Positions 1 through 12,356 of a DNA stretch of 64,000 nt are shown piece after piece (the first letter of the stretch is position 1; the number at the start of each line of letters is the position of its first letter). Both the position numbers and the translations under genes were made by a program. The stretch is taken from the NCBI GenBank assembly GCA_000729835.1, contig JFHB01000132.1:19135-83134 (forward strand), given 5' to 3'. This stretch comes from Atkinsonella hypoxylon. Lineage: Eukaryota > Ascomycota > Sordariomycetes > Hypocreales > Clavicipitaceae. Under the pieces are notes generated by a model. The model was not told where the DNA came from. It did not search any database and saw only the letters and a program-made list of their open reading frames with translations.

Positions 1-1447
1 GCCTGGACCTCTATTCTGTCGCCCACGTGCTAGGTGCCTGGAGTAACTAGCCAACCTCCACTGCTGCAGTGGTTTCCCGCAACTCCACTTGCACAAAGCG
101 TAGCAGCGCGAATTGTTACCATAGATCCAGCCATGCAGATCAAACATGCGCTGGCACATCACGCCGTAGCATCATCGCGGAGATTTAGCTCTCTCGCGCG
201 AGAAGGAGAAAAAAGAAAAAAAAAAAAAGGAAAATCGTCGCAATTTTTTTTTTTTTTTTTCCCACACTCAACTGGGCCGTCAGCTCGCAAGGGAGGGGAA
301 CCCTGGCCGAGGTAAATGTCGTGCGTGGCAGCTTTCCGAACAGGCGCCTGGCTTTTCAAGTGAGACATTATTATAGCCCATAACCCCTTATTGCAGTCGT
401 TGCCAATTCACCATAATAGGTAGCTTGTAAATAAAAGAGAAAATCGAGAAAAATGGGTTTTCAGGAGAAGAAGTAGCTCATCGACGTCTCTTTCCACATT
501 ATGTATCTTTTAGCAAACCTATCCCAGAGAGATTCGCTACGTCTCGATTCAAAAAGCCAGGCGGCTGCCGGACAATCCGGGGCTGTTGTCTGTGCTGGTC
601 TCGGCTCGACACAGGAATGCAAGACAGGAATGCAAGACAGGAATGCAAGGCAAGGCAAGGAGGGAAGAGCACAGAGCATTTGACCTGGTTGGCCATTGTC
701 GGACTCTCCTGCACGGAACTAGATGCACTGTCGGCGAGACAATCACCAGCAGTCTTTTCAGCTTCCTTTACTTGGGTGCAGAGCGAACGCCATCCCCAGG
801 TTTTGACACAGGAAACTGGTCTCCGGCAAAGATTTCGCCGGTTGTGTTTATGTGCTTGTATGCTTGAATATCTGAAACAACCATTGGCGATCACGATACA
901 ACACACGCCTTCGCATAATCTCCTCCGACAATTTCATAAACGGATAAAAGCTTGCATCGTGAAAGTCGGGCTGTTTGCACGGCGAAAGCCCCACATACAC
1001 GGATACAATACATGAAATGTACATAACAAAAGACACATATACGTGAGGTTGCGTATAAAATGGGTTTCAATTTCATGGCCTTTGCGTTCTATGCGCGGCA
1101 TCCAAGCTAGCCCCAGACGACAAACAAATGGGGGGGGGGGGGGAGTTTTTTTTCTTAAAAAAAAAAAAGGGCCAAGTCTATCTCGTAACAAGCGCCTTGT
1201 CATGAATGCATGCAACTCACATCTATGAGATGTCAGGGCCATACCCAAGCGTCGGTGCGGCTTTCTTCTACCTCGGTCAATCCTTTCTTATGAAGCCCGA
1301 CGATGTCGTTCGTCGCTATATCCTGTGCCGTCCACAGAACCACATTCACGTCGCTTTTTGGTTCATACCATCCTGTCTATACCCAAATTTTAGACCTTGG
1401 TGCCTCCTTATCTTTTATTCTTTTATTTCTTGGAAGCTTTGACGCGC
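1..1447. other. Intergenic, no gene seen
   Basis: I see no convincing gene here. The open frames are short and have no recognisable domain. The stretch contains an A13 run (216-228) facing a T17 run (244-260), a 13-bp tandem repeat at 614-652, and a G14 / T8 / A12 cluster at 1130-1168. The right part holds the presumed 3' UTR of the minus-strand ARB1 gene. Confidence 0.6.
614..652. repeat. 13-bp tandem repeat, three copies
   Basis: The unit ggaatgcaagaca occurs twice exactly and a third time with one change, followed by a run of aggca-type sequence. It lies in non-coding sequence. Confidence 0.85.
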
Positions 1448-3428
1448 TTATACAGCACCAGCGTTTATCATCTTTTTACGCAGATAGTTCTTGTAATCCC
1501 CAATAGTGCCATCCCAAGGCTGAATGGTTTGGTTCTCGCACACCAGAATCTGCTTAGCAATCTTGTCCAAGAGCCTGCACGCAACGTTAGTATTTGACCT
1601 CATTGTCATGGACACCCATCTAGCACATACCTGAAATCATGAGAGACGACGACAACACCCCCGCTAAAGGCGTTGATGGCGTCCGCCAGACTGTCAATGG
1701 TAGGAATATCCAGACCGTTGGTGGGCTCGTCGAGAAGAAGCATGTTGGGGCTGTCAATAGCAAGCAGAGCAAAGACAATTCTGCTTTTTTGACCCTCTGA
1801 TAAAGTGCCCATCAAGGCAGTCTGTGCGTCACCCGTCAGGCCATATCGTCCCAGCTGTTGGCGCCAGTACTGGTAGTCCTGCGACTTTTCCTTGTACTTG
1901 TCACGGACAAAATCAAGAGCCGACTTGGTAAGATCCAGCTGTTCGGCGCTGTGCTGAGAGTAGAGACCAAGCTTCAAGTGAGTGTGACGAGTGACAGATC
2001 CGCCAGTGGGAGACAGCTTGCCAGTCATGAGGCGAAGGAGAGTGGATTTACCGACACCATTGGGACCGACCAAGGCGGTACGGGAGTCCATATCGAAACC
2101 GAGTTCGAGATTTCGGTACAGGTCATCAGCGGGGTCCCCAGAGTACGAGAAGGTCACATTGTCGAAAGACAAGACAGGAGGGGGTAGCTTCTCGACATCG
2201 GCAAATCGGAAAGTGAAAACCCTGTCGGGAGTAACAGGCTGGATGAATCCATCGGCCTCCATCTTGTCCAAAATCTTCTGTCGAGACTTGGCCTGTCTGA
2301 CCAAGTTGGCGTAAGTACCGGCACTGGCGATGAACTTCTTAATGTGGGCAATTTCTTCTTGCTGCTTAGTGTATGCTTTCATCTGATTTGTCTCGTTTTC
2401 AGCACGTGTCTTGGAGTAGGAGTCGTAGTTTCCACCATAGTACTGCAGCTTGGTTTCACGCATGTCAATCATGTTGGTGCACACGCCATTGAGAAAATCC
2501 ATGGAATGGGAAACAAGAACAAGGGTTCGCTCCCACTTCTTCAGGTACTCTTCAAGCCACACACAGGCCTCGAGATCCAAATGGGCAGTGGGGTCGTCGA
2601 GCAACAGGAGAGACGGCTTGACGAACAGAGCCTTGGCGAGAGCGACTCGCATTCTCCAACCACCAGACATGTCCTTGGTCTTCTTGTGGATGGTCTTCTT
2701 GTTGAATCCCAGACCGGTCAAGATAAGGGAGGCGCGCGTAGCAAAGGTGGAGAGGTCCATCTTGTCCATGTGCTACATAGTCAGATGTGTTAGCAAAATT
2801 ATGCATACTTGATAATAACGACACAGGACTTTACGCTTACGTCATAAAGGTCAATAAGGACGGGGCTCTCGGGGCCTTCTTCCTCGAGCAGCTTTTCGGC
2901 AAGCTTGTCGAGACGCTCCATTTCATTCTCGGCCTCAGTAACGACCCATTCCAGGGCGCCGAGCTCACTGGGAGGAGCACCCTCATTTAAAAGGTAAATG
3001 TCAATGTGCTCCGGAATGGGGAATTCTCGGGCAGCGATAGCCTTGAGCAGAGTAGACTTGCCACAACCGTTTTCACCCAAGAGACCATATCGACGACCGA
3101 ACGACAGTTCCATGGTGGAATCCGTGATGAGGACACGGCCATGGAAGACCAAACTGGTACTGGTGATCTTGACGTCCTTGCTGGCTTGTGTTGAGGACAG
3201 TACACCAGTTGTGACACGGTCAGAGATACCGTGCTTGTCCATCTGCTCGGCAAGACGCTTCACCTCATCCATCTTCTCGCCAGAGGTGGCAGGGGCATCA
3301 TCCTGGATAGGCTTGCCATTGGCGTCGAGCTCAGGCTCCTGGTTCTTGCCCTTGGCGCCTTTCCCACCCTTGAGCTTACCCTCGGCAGCCTTTTTGGCGA
3401 GCCTCTTCTCCTTGGAAGCGGACGGCAT
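1448..3428 (-). CDS. ABCF ATPase ARB1, ribosome biogenesis
   Basis: Soluble ABC protein with two ATPase domains and no membrane segments, matching yeast Arb1, which acts in 40S and 60S ribosome biogenesis and export. Three exons: 3428-2841, 2772-1631 and 1574-1448, with introns of 68 and 56 nt; the second intron has a TACTAAC branch site. The joined frame gives 618 residues, close to yeast Arb1 (about 610). The N-terminus is Lys/Ala-rich (residues 1-35). Walker A of domain 1 is GENGCGKST near residue 118, and its signature is MSGGWRMR near 231. The domain 1 Walker B reads LLLLDDPTAHLD, as in yeast Arb1. Domain 2 has GPNGVGKST, the signature LSEGQKSR and LLLDEPTNGLD. The last exon encodes a short tail ending in MINAGAV. 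The start is the only ATG before the basic tail. Family identity is strong. Confidence 0.95.
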
Positions 3429-4913
3429 ATTGGCGCAATAGTATCGAAAAAACAGTGGACGGAGTGTGGAAAAGATATGGTGTGAAGTGTGAGAAAGGGT
3501 GTCGGATCTATATTTGAGAACGATCGAAACTGAAAATCTTATTTCGCCAACACTGCTAGCGAGTTAGTAACGCAACCGGCCAGCCAGAAGAGAAATCAAA
3601 GGATTGCTGCGCCAAAGATGGAACAATGTACCAGGCGGCAACTGAGAATGGCACACCCGAACAGAAGTTTGGCTGGCAGAAAAAAGCCTAGAGATAAGTA
3701 ATCGAGGCGGGGTGATAATTTGCGTTGCATGGTGGGGCGCAGCCAGAAATTTTTGGTTTGATATGAAGACTGACGTCTGCCCATATCAGGCATCAAATCA
3801 AGACTAAGGCATTAACTAATTAATCGCTCAGGACACAACAACCGTAACATGTGGGAATTCGCCACCGACTCGAGCGAAGTCCCCTTACGTACCTAGGTAG
3901 GTTATCTCGAGTATATGCAATCACAGCGCTATTTCGATTTATTCTTTCATTTCTTTCTCGGCTCGACCCGGCCAACTGACTTGAGGTGATTCGGTGACTT
4001 CCGTCCTTGCCCGACAGAATGCGATGCTACTTTGCTTCGAGATACCAATCGTCCAGTCATGCGCGGGATACAACGTACCTAGGTACCTTCTAATGTACGG
4101 CCTTGTACAGGTTTTTTTCTCTCCTGCAAGCTGTTGGTGCCGCGATAAGGAAGGTCAATATTGGAAGCCACTCAGCCGCACATCAGCTGTTTGGGGCATC
4201 TTTGCACTAACAACAATCTGGAAGACCTTGGGAGAGTTCAACCTTTTTGAATTGCAGCGCCTCCAGTTCAATCGCAGGATCTTTAGTGCCCCTAAAATCG
4301 TGGCAGATTTAAGAAGCTAGCTAGCTTCTGCTCTGCGTAACAATTTTCGCATGTCGAGTGCATTGTATCTTACACATGGACATCGTGTTTGGGCTCAAGA
4401 AGAGCACCTGCATTGATCTCACTGGACGTTCAAAGATTGGCGTCGACCGCAATGACGATTTCATATGTGATTGACCCTTTGCTGATTGACGACCAGATAA
4501 CGAAGGATTCGGTAGACGAACTGAGACCGTCGGTATAAATTCAGGGAGGTTGTTTGCCAGATTTACAAGCTGAGCCTGCACTTGAGAAGCTGACAATGAC
4601 TATTGTCCAGCAGAAGTCTCGACGCAGCTGCTGATTATTTGGGTCAGTTCGACTAATGGTATTCGAACAGCAAGCACCATGCAGTAATATATGGCCACCA
4701 GGATCAATCTCTTGTCATTGAAGAATTATAATTTACGATGACTGATATCCAGACATCGAGCTTGCACACAATTGGGCTGCAGGTAATAGCCTGGGTTTCG
4801 TTATACTTTCAGCCTGACTACCACCATTTATTCGACATTAACGATTGATTAGTGCGGATTTAGATATACTAGTTGGATCTGTCCTGTCACTTGTTTCCGT
4901 CATTCCTTCCTCC
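3429..4913. other. Intergenic, ARB1 upstream region
   Basis: This holds the 5' region of ARB1 (minus) and then sequence with no recognisable gene. A plus-strand open frame at 3994-4320 (108 codons) has no domain and no gene-like neighbours, so I do not call it. Two CCTAGGTA-type palindromes lie at about 3891 and 4078, and a perfect 18-bp palindrome at 4311-4328. Confidence 0.55.
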
Positions 4914-5498
4914 CTATGCACTAGCATCGCGCTCAAGACTATCATACGCAGTATTCGTTGACAACTGCTTAGTGTCCCTGTGGGAAGCAACTCGCGGCGT
5001 TGTCGCCTGATTCAGTTCAAACTTGACTTCTGCTAGTCGGCTGGGGTCGTTGATGGACCCGGCCTCAGCCTCGAATGCCTTTTGCTGTCCGTCATGTACT
5101 TTTCCGTCGTCGAAATCACCCTCCTTGAGATTCTTCCCGTGAGGTCCACGAGAATCTGAAATGTACTGGGTATTGATGTATGTTGGAGCTGCACCACCTT
5201 GGCTCCCATCGACGTTTGAGCTGGTGCCGCGAGACCTGTTCTTGCCATTAAGAGTATAAGAGCCATCCTCAGGCTCGGCATCGCGGTTTTCAGCGAATTT
5301 ACCATCGTCTCGGTATGACTCGGCGGCGAGGGAATCATCCAGAACTGGGCCAGTGGCCTCCTGAATCACTGGGGCATTCTTGCCAGCATGAACCTGCGGG
5401 AGTCGTTTAGTGAGAATGTTTGATGGATGAATTGATCGATAGATACAACTTACCTTGGTGCCAGCACTGGTCGCACTTCTAGTCTGGATGTCAGCCAT
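4914..5498 (-). CDS. Small hydrophilic protein, fungal hypothetical
   Basis: Two exons, 5498-5454 and 5393-4914, joined across a 60-nt intron with GTAAGT and CCGCAG ends. The product has 174 residues: 15 from exon 1 (MADIQTRSATSAGTK), then VHAGKNAPVIQEATGPVLDD and an acidic, Gly/Ser/Asp-rich sequence. There is no signal peptide, membrane segment or fold motif, and composition suggests a largely disordered protein. The segment DDSLAAESYRDDGKFAENRDAEP resembles a motif I associate with small uncharacterised Pezizomycotina proteins; that is recollection, not a search result. I assign no function. Reading through the intron would also stay open (194 residues), but the splice signals are good. Confidence 0.7.
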   Translation of the reverse strand: MADIQTRSATSAGTKVSCIYRSIHPSNILTKRLPQVHAGKNAPVIQEATGPVLDDSLAAESYRDDGKFAENRDAEPEDGSYTLNGKNRSRGTSSNVDGSQGGAAPTYINTQYISDSRGPHGKNLKEGDFDDGKVHDGQQKAFEAEAGSINDPSRLAEVKFELNQATTPRVASHRDTKQLSTNTAYDSLERDASA

Positions 5499-8400
5499 GG
5501 TGTAGATGTTTGGAGTTGGTGACCGTCGTGTGTAAAGAGATTAGATAAGCTGTTTGCAGCATAGATTTCGGAAAAGAAAAAATGTCTCTATGGCAATATT
5601 CTACCAAGGACTGCTATATACTTGCCCCGTGCAGCTTCAAGCTATGACATCATGTTTCATGATATGCCGTCAATGGCGGCCAGCAGCGTTTGGTTTTTGT
5701 GGATTTCGTCAACACCAAAGCGAATAACCGCGGCTAAACATTACATCATTCTCAATAAAGGCAAGAAGGCATGCATCCACATTGTGTCAAAGTAGGGGTG
5801 ACCAGAGCAGGAACACGGCAAGGTGCCGATCTGTTGATGTAATGCAGCGATGGCGATGACGATTCCGGCTGCGCATGGATTGGACAGCCACTGAAAAGAG
5901 CTGGACTGACGGACTTGACCAGACGGATTTCGCCTTCTTCCACCCAGTTGAGGAGCTTCCTAATATATATACTAGCTCTTAAATATATACAGTATGCATA
6001 TATGAATTCTGACATAATTTTGCAAGCTGGCATTTTTAATGAATTTCATGTTCAGAAGCCCGGCTATTGGCGGTGGCGGTTCAACATAGACTTGTACGCA
6101 ATGCAACTGTCGCGGGGCAGAATGTCCGGCAAGTGTGGTTCTAATGAACCAGACGTAATTAGAGCATCCTCATCGCAATACCACCCACCATGGACGAGAG
6201 TAAAAAGAACAAAAGTCTATTCTTCCGCACATGACATAATAATGTTGAACCAAGGCCCGATGTCTATAAATTTCGCCTTCACTGTATGGGGCATTATTGT
6301 TGAAGCTTGTTGCATTTCGATGCGTGGATGCTGTACTCATGATGTTGTTAAAGAATCCATGGCATCATGGGCATCTTAGGAGTCAAGCCGCTGTTGTAAG
6401 GCCGAGTTTTGTTTGCGAATGTTGGCTAAAATAAACGTTAAAATTCTTCCTGTCTTATCTCATAATATGTAGTAAGCTGCAAGGCGTGAAACATGTTGCA
6501 GATTAGACATAACTTAACGATTCTGAGCATGCTTATCCGAACACAGCAGAGTCAGTCACAGAAATCAAAAACTGCGGCTGCGGCTGCGGCTACTCTGCTT
6601 TGACCCAAGGAAAATATTGAAAATAAAGAGGTTGACGCAAAGTATTAAGGGTGGTGATATGGGCAGATGTGGCCAAAAAGTCATGCGGAAAGAATTTTTC
6701 GGCAGTTTTTGACGGCGTCAAGCCTTTGTGCAGGCACGGCAATCAAGACATGTCCTGCCACTGCTACGGCATTGGCACTTGACGAACCACAGTGCGTCCA
6801 CGGAGCTCTACGCCAAAGCTGGGCTACTGAGGAACGGCATCATCGTGTGGCGAACAGCAAGACTAGACCGGCATCTAAACGATGCGCCCTGACAGCCCTC
6901 TCGCCGTCCTCACGCAAAGTTGCCGTAGGTGTCAACCGGTCTGGTCAACCGGTCTGGTCAGCTGTGCAGTCGCACACCAACCTACTAGTGCGCGTGACCG
7001 AGGCAACAGCCCTGCTAAGCCTCATGATACTGGCAGCAAGGCAGAATCAAATGGGTGGACGGATGCAGAGCTGACGTACAAAAAAAAAAAAAAAAAAAAA
7101 AAAACGAAAACGAAGACGCGGTATAAGATGTCCTCATCGCCATGAGTGCCAGATGTCTACCGCTACTACATAGTTGTGCGGACAGAAAACAGAAAACAGA
7201 AAACGAACAGCAAGCAAGCAACAGCCCTCATCGAGACAACCATTACAGGCGCGTTTTGAGAGGCGAAGTCAGCTTGATTGACAGCGACATTGAACGCTAC
7301 GGATCTGCCCACCAAGCCAGCCAAGATGGGACGCCTTGTTTACCGCGACGGCAAATATCACAACGCCCCGTACGATGCCCGGAAAAGAGAGCACAGCAGC
7401 ATCCTCAGCAGAACGCATCAGATGTGGGATTATGTCTTGTACGGTATAGGGAATATCTACTACAAAGTCCGCCGTGGTTCAAACGCTCGGCCATGACACC
7501 GCCGTCGCCAAGTGTGATCGCTCGCCTCGCCCTTGCTGCAACGAATTTCGTACCTTGAATGCTCGTCGATCAAAAGACCTGGGATAACGGGCTGAAAGCA
7601 CCTTACTCAAACCACCATGTGCACTTTGTACCGACCCGGGTTAGGTTAGGGCCCAATCATATCATAGCTGCACGTCTGAACCCCCCACCGAGTCCAAGGG
7701 AGCCAAGGGGTGGTCAATTTGTTATGAATCTGACCACTCCGTTGTTGGTGCTTGAGACAGGGAGGGTCGAATGAGATTGACTCCCGCGTGGGGCTACGTG
7801 GGCTTCTTACCAAAGGCCAAAGGCAAAGGGAAAAGGGGCACGTTTACGGAGTACGGAGTACGGAGTAAGGTTTTGGGTTTTGGGATTTTGGCACCATCAG
7901 ACCGTCTGAGACATCTTGCTGAATTAGCAGCCAGGCTCTCTTCCCTCCCGAACAGCTCCTCATACAATCCAATAGTAATCAACGCCTCAAATTCAAGCAT
8001 TATGTCACGTATTATTTTCTCAAAATAGTTTGAATAGCCAGTTCGTTGTATTGCTATGCTAGTCTTGTTATTCTCAAGGTGCTGAATCGGCCACGAATTC
8101 TTACACTCGCGTACACATAGTCGTCCCCTCGAGCTCCCGAGGAAAAAAAGGTTGGTATGAAGAAGTGTCACATGGTCTATGAGCTGTAGAGCTGCAGGTG
8201 GCCAAGACCTTAGCCTGTAGCGCCATAAATCGATTGCCAAGGACGACGCGTAATCTGCGCTGGTTTGGATGTCCTAGAAGTGAGCTAGTTGTTGTTGCGC
8301 CATAATAGTCTAACTTGCAAGATTTATTAAAGCACTTGAGGGCACAGTGGGATCAATTGATATCCCGCTCAGATGTCCGTATAGACGCTGATATAACTAT

Positions 8401-9777
8401 CATTGATCGCTTTCGGACTGCAATGCTAGAGGCCTAACTATTATTTTATTAGTTAGTGCCCGTAGAACGAATCGTCATTGCCCACTGCCCTGGAACGGAT
8501 TAGCATCCAGGTGGACCCGCTATGCCGTCATTTGTGGGCAACTTATATGAAGACTGGACCTAACAGCCACAGCGGAGCACGTGGTTGCGGCCACGAGGCC
8601 ATGAGATTGGACATTCCAGCGCGAGGCAGGACACTGTGTTCACTGAACGGATTGCCAGACACTTACTGTACATGTACTCCGCAGAAGCATCAGAGATGTA
8701 AATAGATGACTGGATAGAGGTGCTGGGCTTGCTGCATTGAGCGGTCGCGGGCAGCAATCGAGTCTTCAAGCAGAAACAGAAACAGCCCGAAAATGACATT
8801 GCCATCTGTTTTTGGTGTGCAGGCGCAATATCAGGAAGGCCCCACCCATGCTGTTAAGCTTGTTCTCGGTGGCGGGCGGATGACACGCTAAATACATTCT
8901 AAAAACATTCCGAGGACAATGGCTGCGTCAAAGGGAACACCCAGACCAAGCGTTACGGATACGGTTATGGCTATTATGCACCAGACAACAATTCCCATGT
9001 GTACCATGGACAAAGAAGGTCGACGGCTCTGTGTCCTATGAAGAAAAATAAGCCACCATATGGTGATGATTGTCCTTTTTGGCGCAATGCCCTTGTCCGC
9101 TGTGATTGTAACAAGACAAGACATGTCAATACTAATAAGAAGCGAAGAGCCTGATTACAGGATCAAGCTGCTTGGCCCGTCGCGGCTGATTGGACGTGCC
9201 CTGGCCGCTGCACCTGGCCGCTGCACCTTGCTCAGGAGGGAGTTGTGGGCCCAATAGGCTACAGGTTCTGAATATTCCCTGACAACCTTGCTAACACGCA
9301 TTGACAAATGACCGCCAATTTCACTGCTTCTCCATTGATCGTTACCTACCTAACCTACCTAGGTAGGTAGGCAAACACAATGGGTCCACTGCCACTTTTT
9401 CCCTTGGTCCACCTTGTTATGGTGTACCCCTCTGCCCTTCTTGAACCTAGCTGGATAGACAAAACCGCACTCCTTTCCTGATGAGGGACCCGGTTTTGGA
9501 CCATGATTTCCCTCCTGCCATCTCAGTTTATTATTTCTTTCTATACCCATCTAAATATTTCAAGCCATAGAGGTTGGCTGCCTCGTTTGTTAAGCCGTTT
9601 CTGACACTCATTTAGTCTCACCGTTAAGAATTATCAAATTTGAACCAATTTTCTCGACGCTCTCTAACTCCAAAATATCGATTTTTTTTTTTCTTTAGCA
9701 ATTTCCTATCATCAATCAATAGCAAGAACGAAACACACAAGTCATCTTTTTGTCCGCAGCATCTGCTTTCTGTCACC
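5499..9777. other. Gene-poor 4.3-kb stretch
   Basis: No gene with a recognisable domain is visible on either strand. Open frames at 5915-6379, 6667-7074, 7142-7558 and 7794-8240 are of the size expected by chance and look unlike proteins. A short minus-strand frame at 8888-9124 ends in a hydrophobic stretch but has no support. Local repeats: a 13-bp direct pair at about 6933-6958, A25 at 7080-7104, a cggagta triplet at about 7852-7874, and a CCTACCTAGGTAGGTAG palindrome at about 9355-9371. The right end holds the promoter and pyrimidine-rich 5' leader of the GH72 gene. Confidence 0.55.
7080..7104. repeat. A25 homopolymer
   Basis: A run of 25 adenines in non-coding sequence, followed by cgaaaacgaag. 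It could be the tail of a decayed retroposed copy, but I see no gene-like body or target-site duplication before it. Confidence 0.8.
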
Positions 9778-11572
9778 ATGGGGCCCTCTCAGCTTACAAT
9801 GGCAGTCCTTGCCTTGGCAGGGAGCGCCCTTGCGGCTGATCTCCAACCCATTGAGGTCAAGGTACGGACCATTGCCTTCCAACGAAACGAAACGTCTACT
9901 GGACGAAAAAAAAGCAATAAAAAAAAACCCCATTTCTAACGAGCCTGTGTGCTGCCATGTAGGGATCCAAGTTCTTCTACAAGAATGGAACTCAGTTCTA
10001 CATGAAGGGTGTTGCATACCAGAGGGAAGTTGGAACTGCTGGTGGTACTATCGGAAAGCACTACATCGATCCTCTCGCTGACGAGAAGGCTTGCAAGCGT
10101 GATGTTCCTCTACTGCAGGAGCTCGGAACCAACGTCATACGTACCTATGCCATTGATCCCAAGGCAGACCACACCGCCTGCATTAAGCTCCTGCAGGACG
10201 CCGGCATTTACATCGTCTCCGATCTTAGTGAGCCTGACACATCCATCAATCGTGACAACCCTGAGTGGAACACCAAGCTGTTCGCTCGCTACACCGCTGT
10301 CGTTGACGAGCTCTCAAAGTACTCCAACGTCATCGGCTTCTTTGCTGGAAACGAGGTCTCCAACGCTAAGAACAACACACAAGCCTCTGCCTTTGTCAAG
10401 GCCGCCGTTCGTGATACTAAGGCCTATATTAAGAACAACAAGAAAATTACCCGCTGGTTGGGTGTCGGTTATGCCGCCAACGATGATAAAGATATCCGTG
10501 CCCAAATCGCGGCTTACTTCAACTGCGGCAAAGTCGAGGAATCCATTGATTTTTGGGGCTACAACATCTACTCGTGGTGCGGTGAGAGCACCATGCAGAA
10601 ATCTGGTTATGATGAGCAGGTCAAGTTTTTCTCGCAGTATTCAGTTCCCGTTTTCTTCGCCGAATACGGGTGCAACAACAATGGCGCCGCTGCCCGTATC
10701 TGGCAGGAAACTGGTGCCCTATATTCCGACGAAATGACCGGTGTTTTCAGCGGTGGTTTTGCTTACATGTACTACCAAGAAGCCAACGACTATGGTAAGT
10801 TTAGAATCATGCTCCTCGCAGTGAAGTGGAAGCCTTGGGGGTAGAGTAGCTCAGCCACTAATCCTCTTGCTGTACAGGTCTGGTCAAGGTTAGCGACGAC
10901 AGGGTAACCAAGCTCAAGGACTTTGATGCCCTCAAGAAGGAGGTTACCAAGGCTGAGCCCAAAGCTGTCAACATGGCCGACTACAAGCCTACAGGCAAGA
11001 TGAGTGATTGCCCCAAGTTGACCGACAATTGGCGAGCCAACAGCGCCCTCCCTCCTACCCCTGACCAGCAGCTCTGCGACTGCATGGCCAAGTCCCGAGC
11101 TTGCGTTCCCAAGTCTGACCTCTCACCAAAGAAGTTTGGCGAAATCTTCTCTTACATCTGCACCAAGTCCCCTGAGTCTTGCGCAGGAATTCTCGGCAAC
11201 GCCACCACCGGTATCTACGGTGCCTACAGCATGTGCGACGACAAGTCCAAGCTCACCTACGTCCTTGACCACTACTATAACAAGCAGAACAAGGCCAGCA
11301 CTGCCTGTGACTTTGATGGATCTGCTCAGACTGCTTCTGGAAGCGCCGATTCTTCTTGCTCTGCTCCTCTCGCCTCTGCCAGCGACATCAACCAGAAGAT
11401 CGCTACTGCCACGAGCCCTGTTGAAGGAGGCGCTGCCAAGGCTACCGGCACTGGCGACAGTTTTGCTGTTCGGGGAGCACCTGTAGCTCGCCTCTTCTCC
11501 GTCGGCGACTTTGCTGTTGCTCTGTATTTGCTTGTTGCTGTGGGCGTTGGTGCCGGCATGGTGATCTTGTAA
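9778..11572 (+). CDS. GH72 beta-1,3-glucanosyltransferase, GPI-anchored (GEL/Gas1 family)
   Basis: Elongates beta-1,3-glucan in the cell wall by cutting a chain internally and transferring it to another. Three exons: 9778-9861, 9963-10794 and 10878-11572; introns of 101 and 83 nt. The product has 536 residues. It starts with a signal peptide ending ALA-ADLQ at about residue 20. The GH72 domain follows, with the acid/base Glu159 in FFAGNEVSN and the nucleophile Glu262 in FFAEYGCN; these positions are nearly the same as in A. fumigatus Gel1. A cysteine-rich CBM43 (X8) module follows at roughly residues 345-450, starting near LCDCMAKSRACV. A Ser/Ala-rich linker and a hydrophobic GPI-attachment tail end the protein. 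The X8 module places it with Gas1/Gas2-type members rather than Gel1. The start was chosen for the signal peptide and the CACC context before the ATG. Confidence 0.95.
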
Positions 11573-12356
11573 ATTAGCGTGTGATATATAACTAGGTAGG
11601 CAACTTGGAGGAACGGAATGTATTTGACGTGTGTACGCATGCACGCCATGGTTTAGGGCTGGGGCCTTTCGCTGTCATCAAGACTATTTTTGTACTGAGC
11701 ATGGTTGGTGTTATGTCATTCGCGGCAGAATGAAAGTGATAGCCACACGTTTTCATAATGCTACTTCAAGTTGTGATACCCTCTGATGAGGCTGCTTCGG
11801 CAAATTATGATGCTGGGTTACATCTTTTATTCTATGAATCTTTTATTCTATGAGGCCTCACATTTGATGCTTGCGAGCTAAACTGTTGAATTTGAAAATT
11901 GCCTACCCACAATCGATGAATCTGATTACCTGCTTGCAACACTGACACCGCGAACTGCCATTTTTATCCCTTATCAGTGCTATCATGCACGAGGTTTCTA
12001 GTGTTGCAGGCACGATCTGCGAATCGGTGGTGTTATGTTCGAAAACGCCGGATGGCTGCGTGGAAAGCACCATATGACGTCAACTTTTAACTTTTGCGCC
12101 ACCAGCTTCGCGCAAAGCTTAATATTTTGTTTACCTCTCTTGTTAAAGCATTTTAGAACAAAAAGCAATTCTTTTTTACAAACTTGTTTTTCTCTATTTT
12201 TTTTTTCTATCAATATAAAATCATAGGAACTTTTTGTTCTCGACGACCTTGGCTAGGAAAAAAAAATCCCTTTCACCTAACCTTCTCTCTCTTTCTCTCC
12301 GCGGCGAGACGATAATGGCCGAAAAGAACAGTACGTAGGAGGAAAATCATAAAGAC
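11573..12356. other. Intergenic between GH72 and PAP2 genes
   Basis: This carries the 3' region of the GH72 gene, then the AT-rich, pyrimidine-rich promoter and leader of the PAP2 gene. A direct duplication of tcttttattctatga lies at about 11824-11852. The leader contains a 7-codon upstream ORF (12315-12338). No gene is seen. Confidence 0.6.
12315..12338 (+). promoter_or_regulatory. Upstream ORF before PAP2 gene
   Basis: An ATG at 12315 opens a seven-codon frame (MAEKNST) that stops at 12336-12338, 18 nt before the ATG of the PAP2 coding region at 12357. Whether it lies on the mature transcript is not shown by the sequence. Confidence 0.4.

Noticed and set aside
1606..1640. Apparent ARB1 stop at 1606 by read-through
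   Set aside because: A 56-nt intron with TACTAAC and good splice sites leads to a conserved C-terminal exon ending at 1448.
2500..2640. Apparent Walker B change (LDDPTAHLD) in ARB1
   Set aside because: As I recall it, yeast Arb1 carries the same sequence, so this is a family feature and not a defect.
6667..7074. 135-codon plus-strand open frame followed by A25
   Set aside because: It looks at first like a retroposed gene with tail, but the translation has no protein-like pattern and no target duplication is visible.
7278..7496. 72-codon plus-strand frame in the gene-poor region
   Set aside because: Too short, no homologous pattern recognised, no neighbouring exons found.
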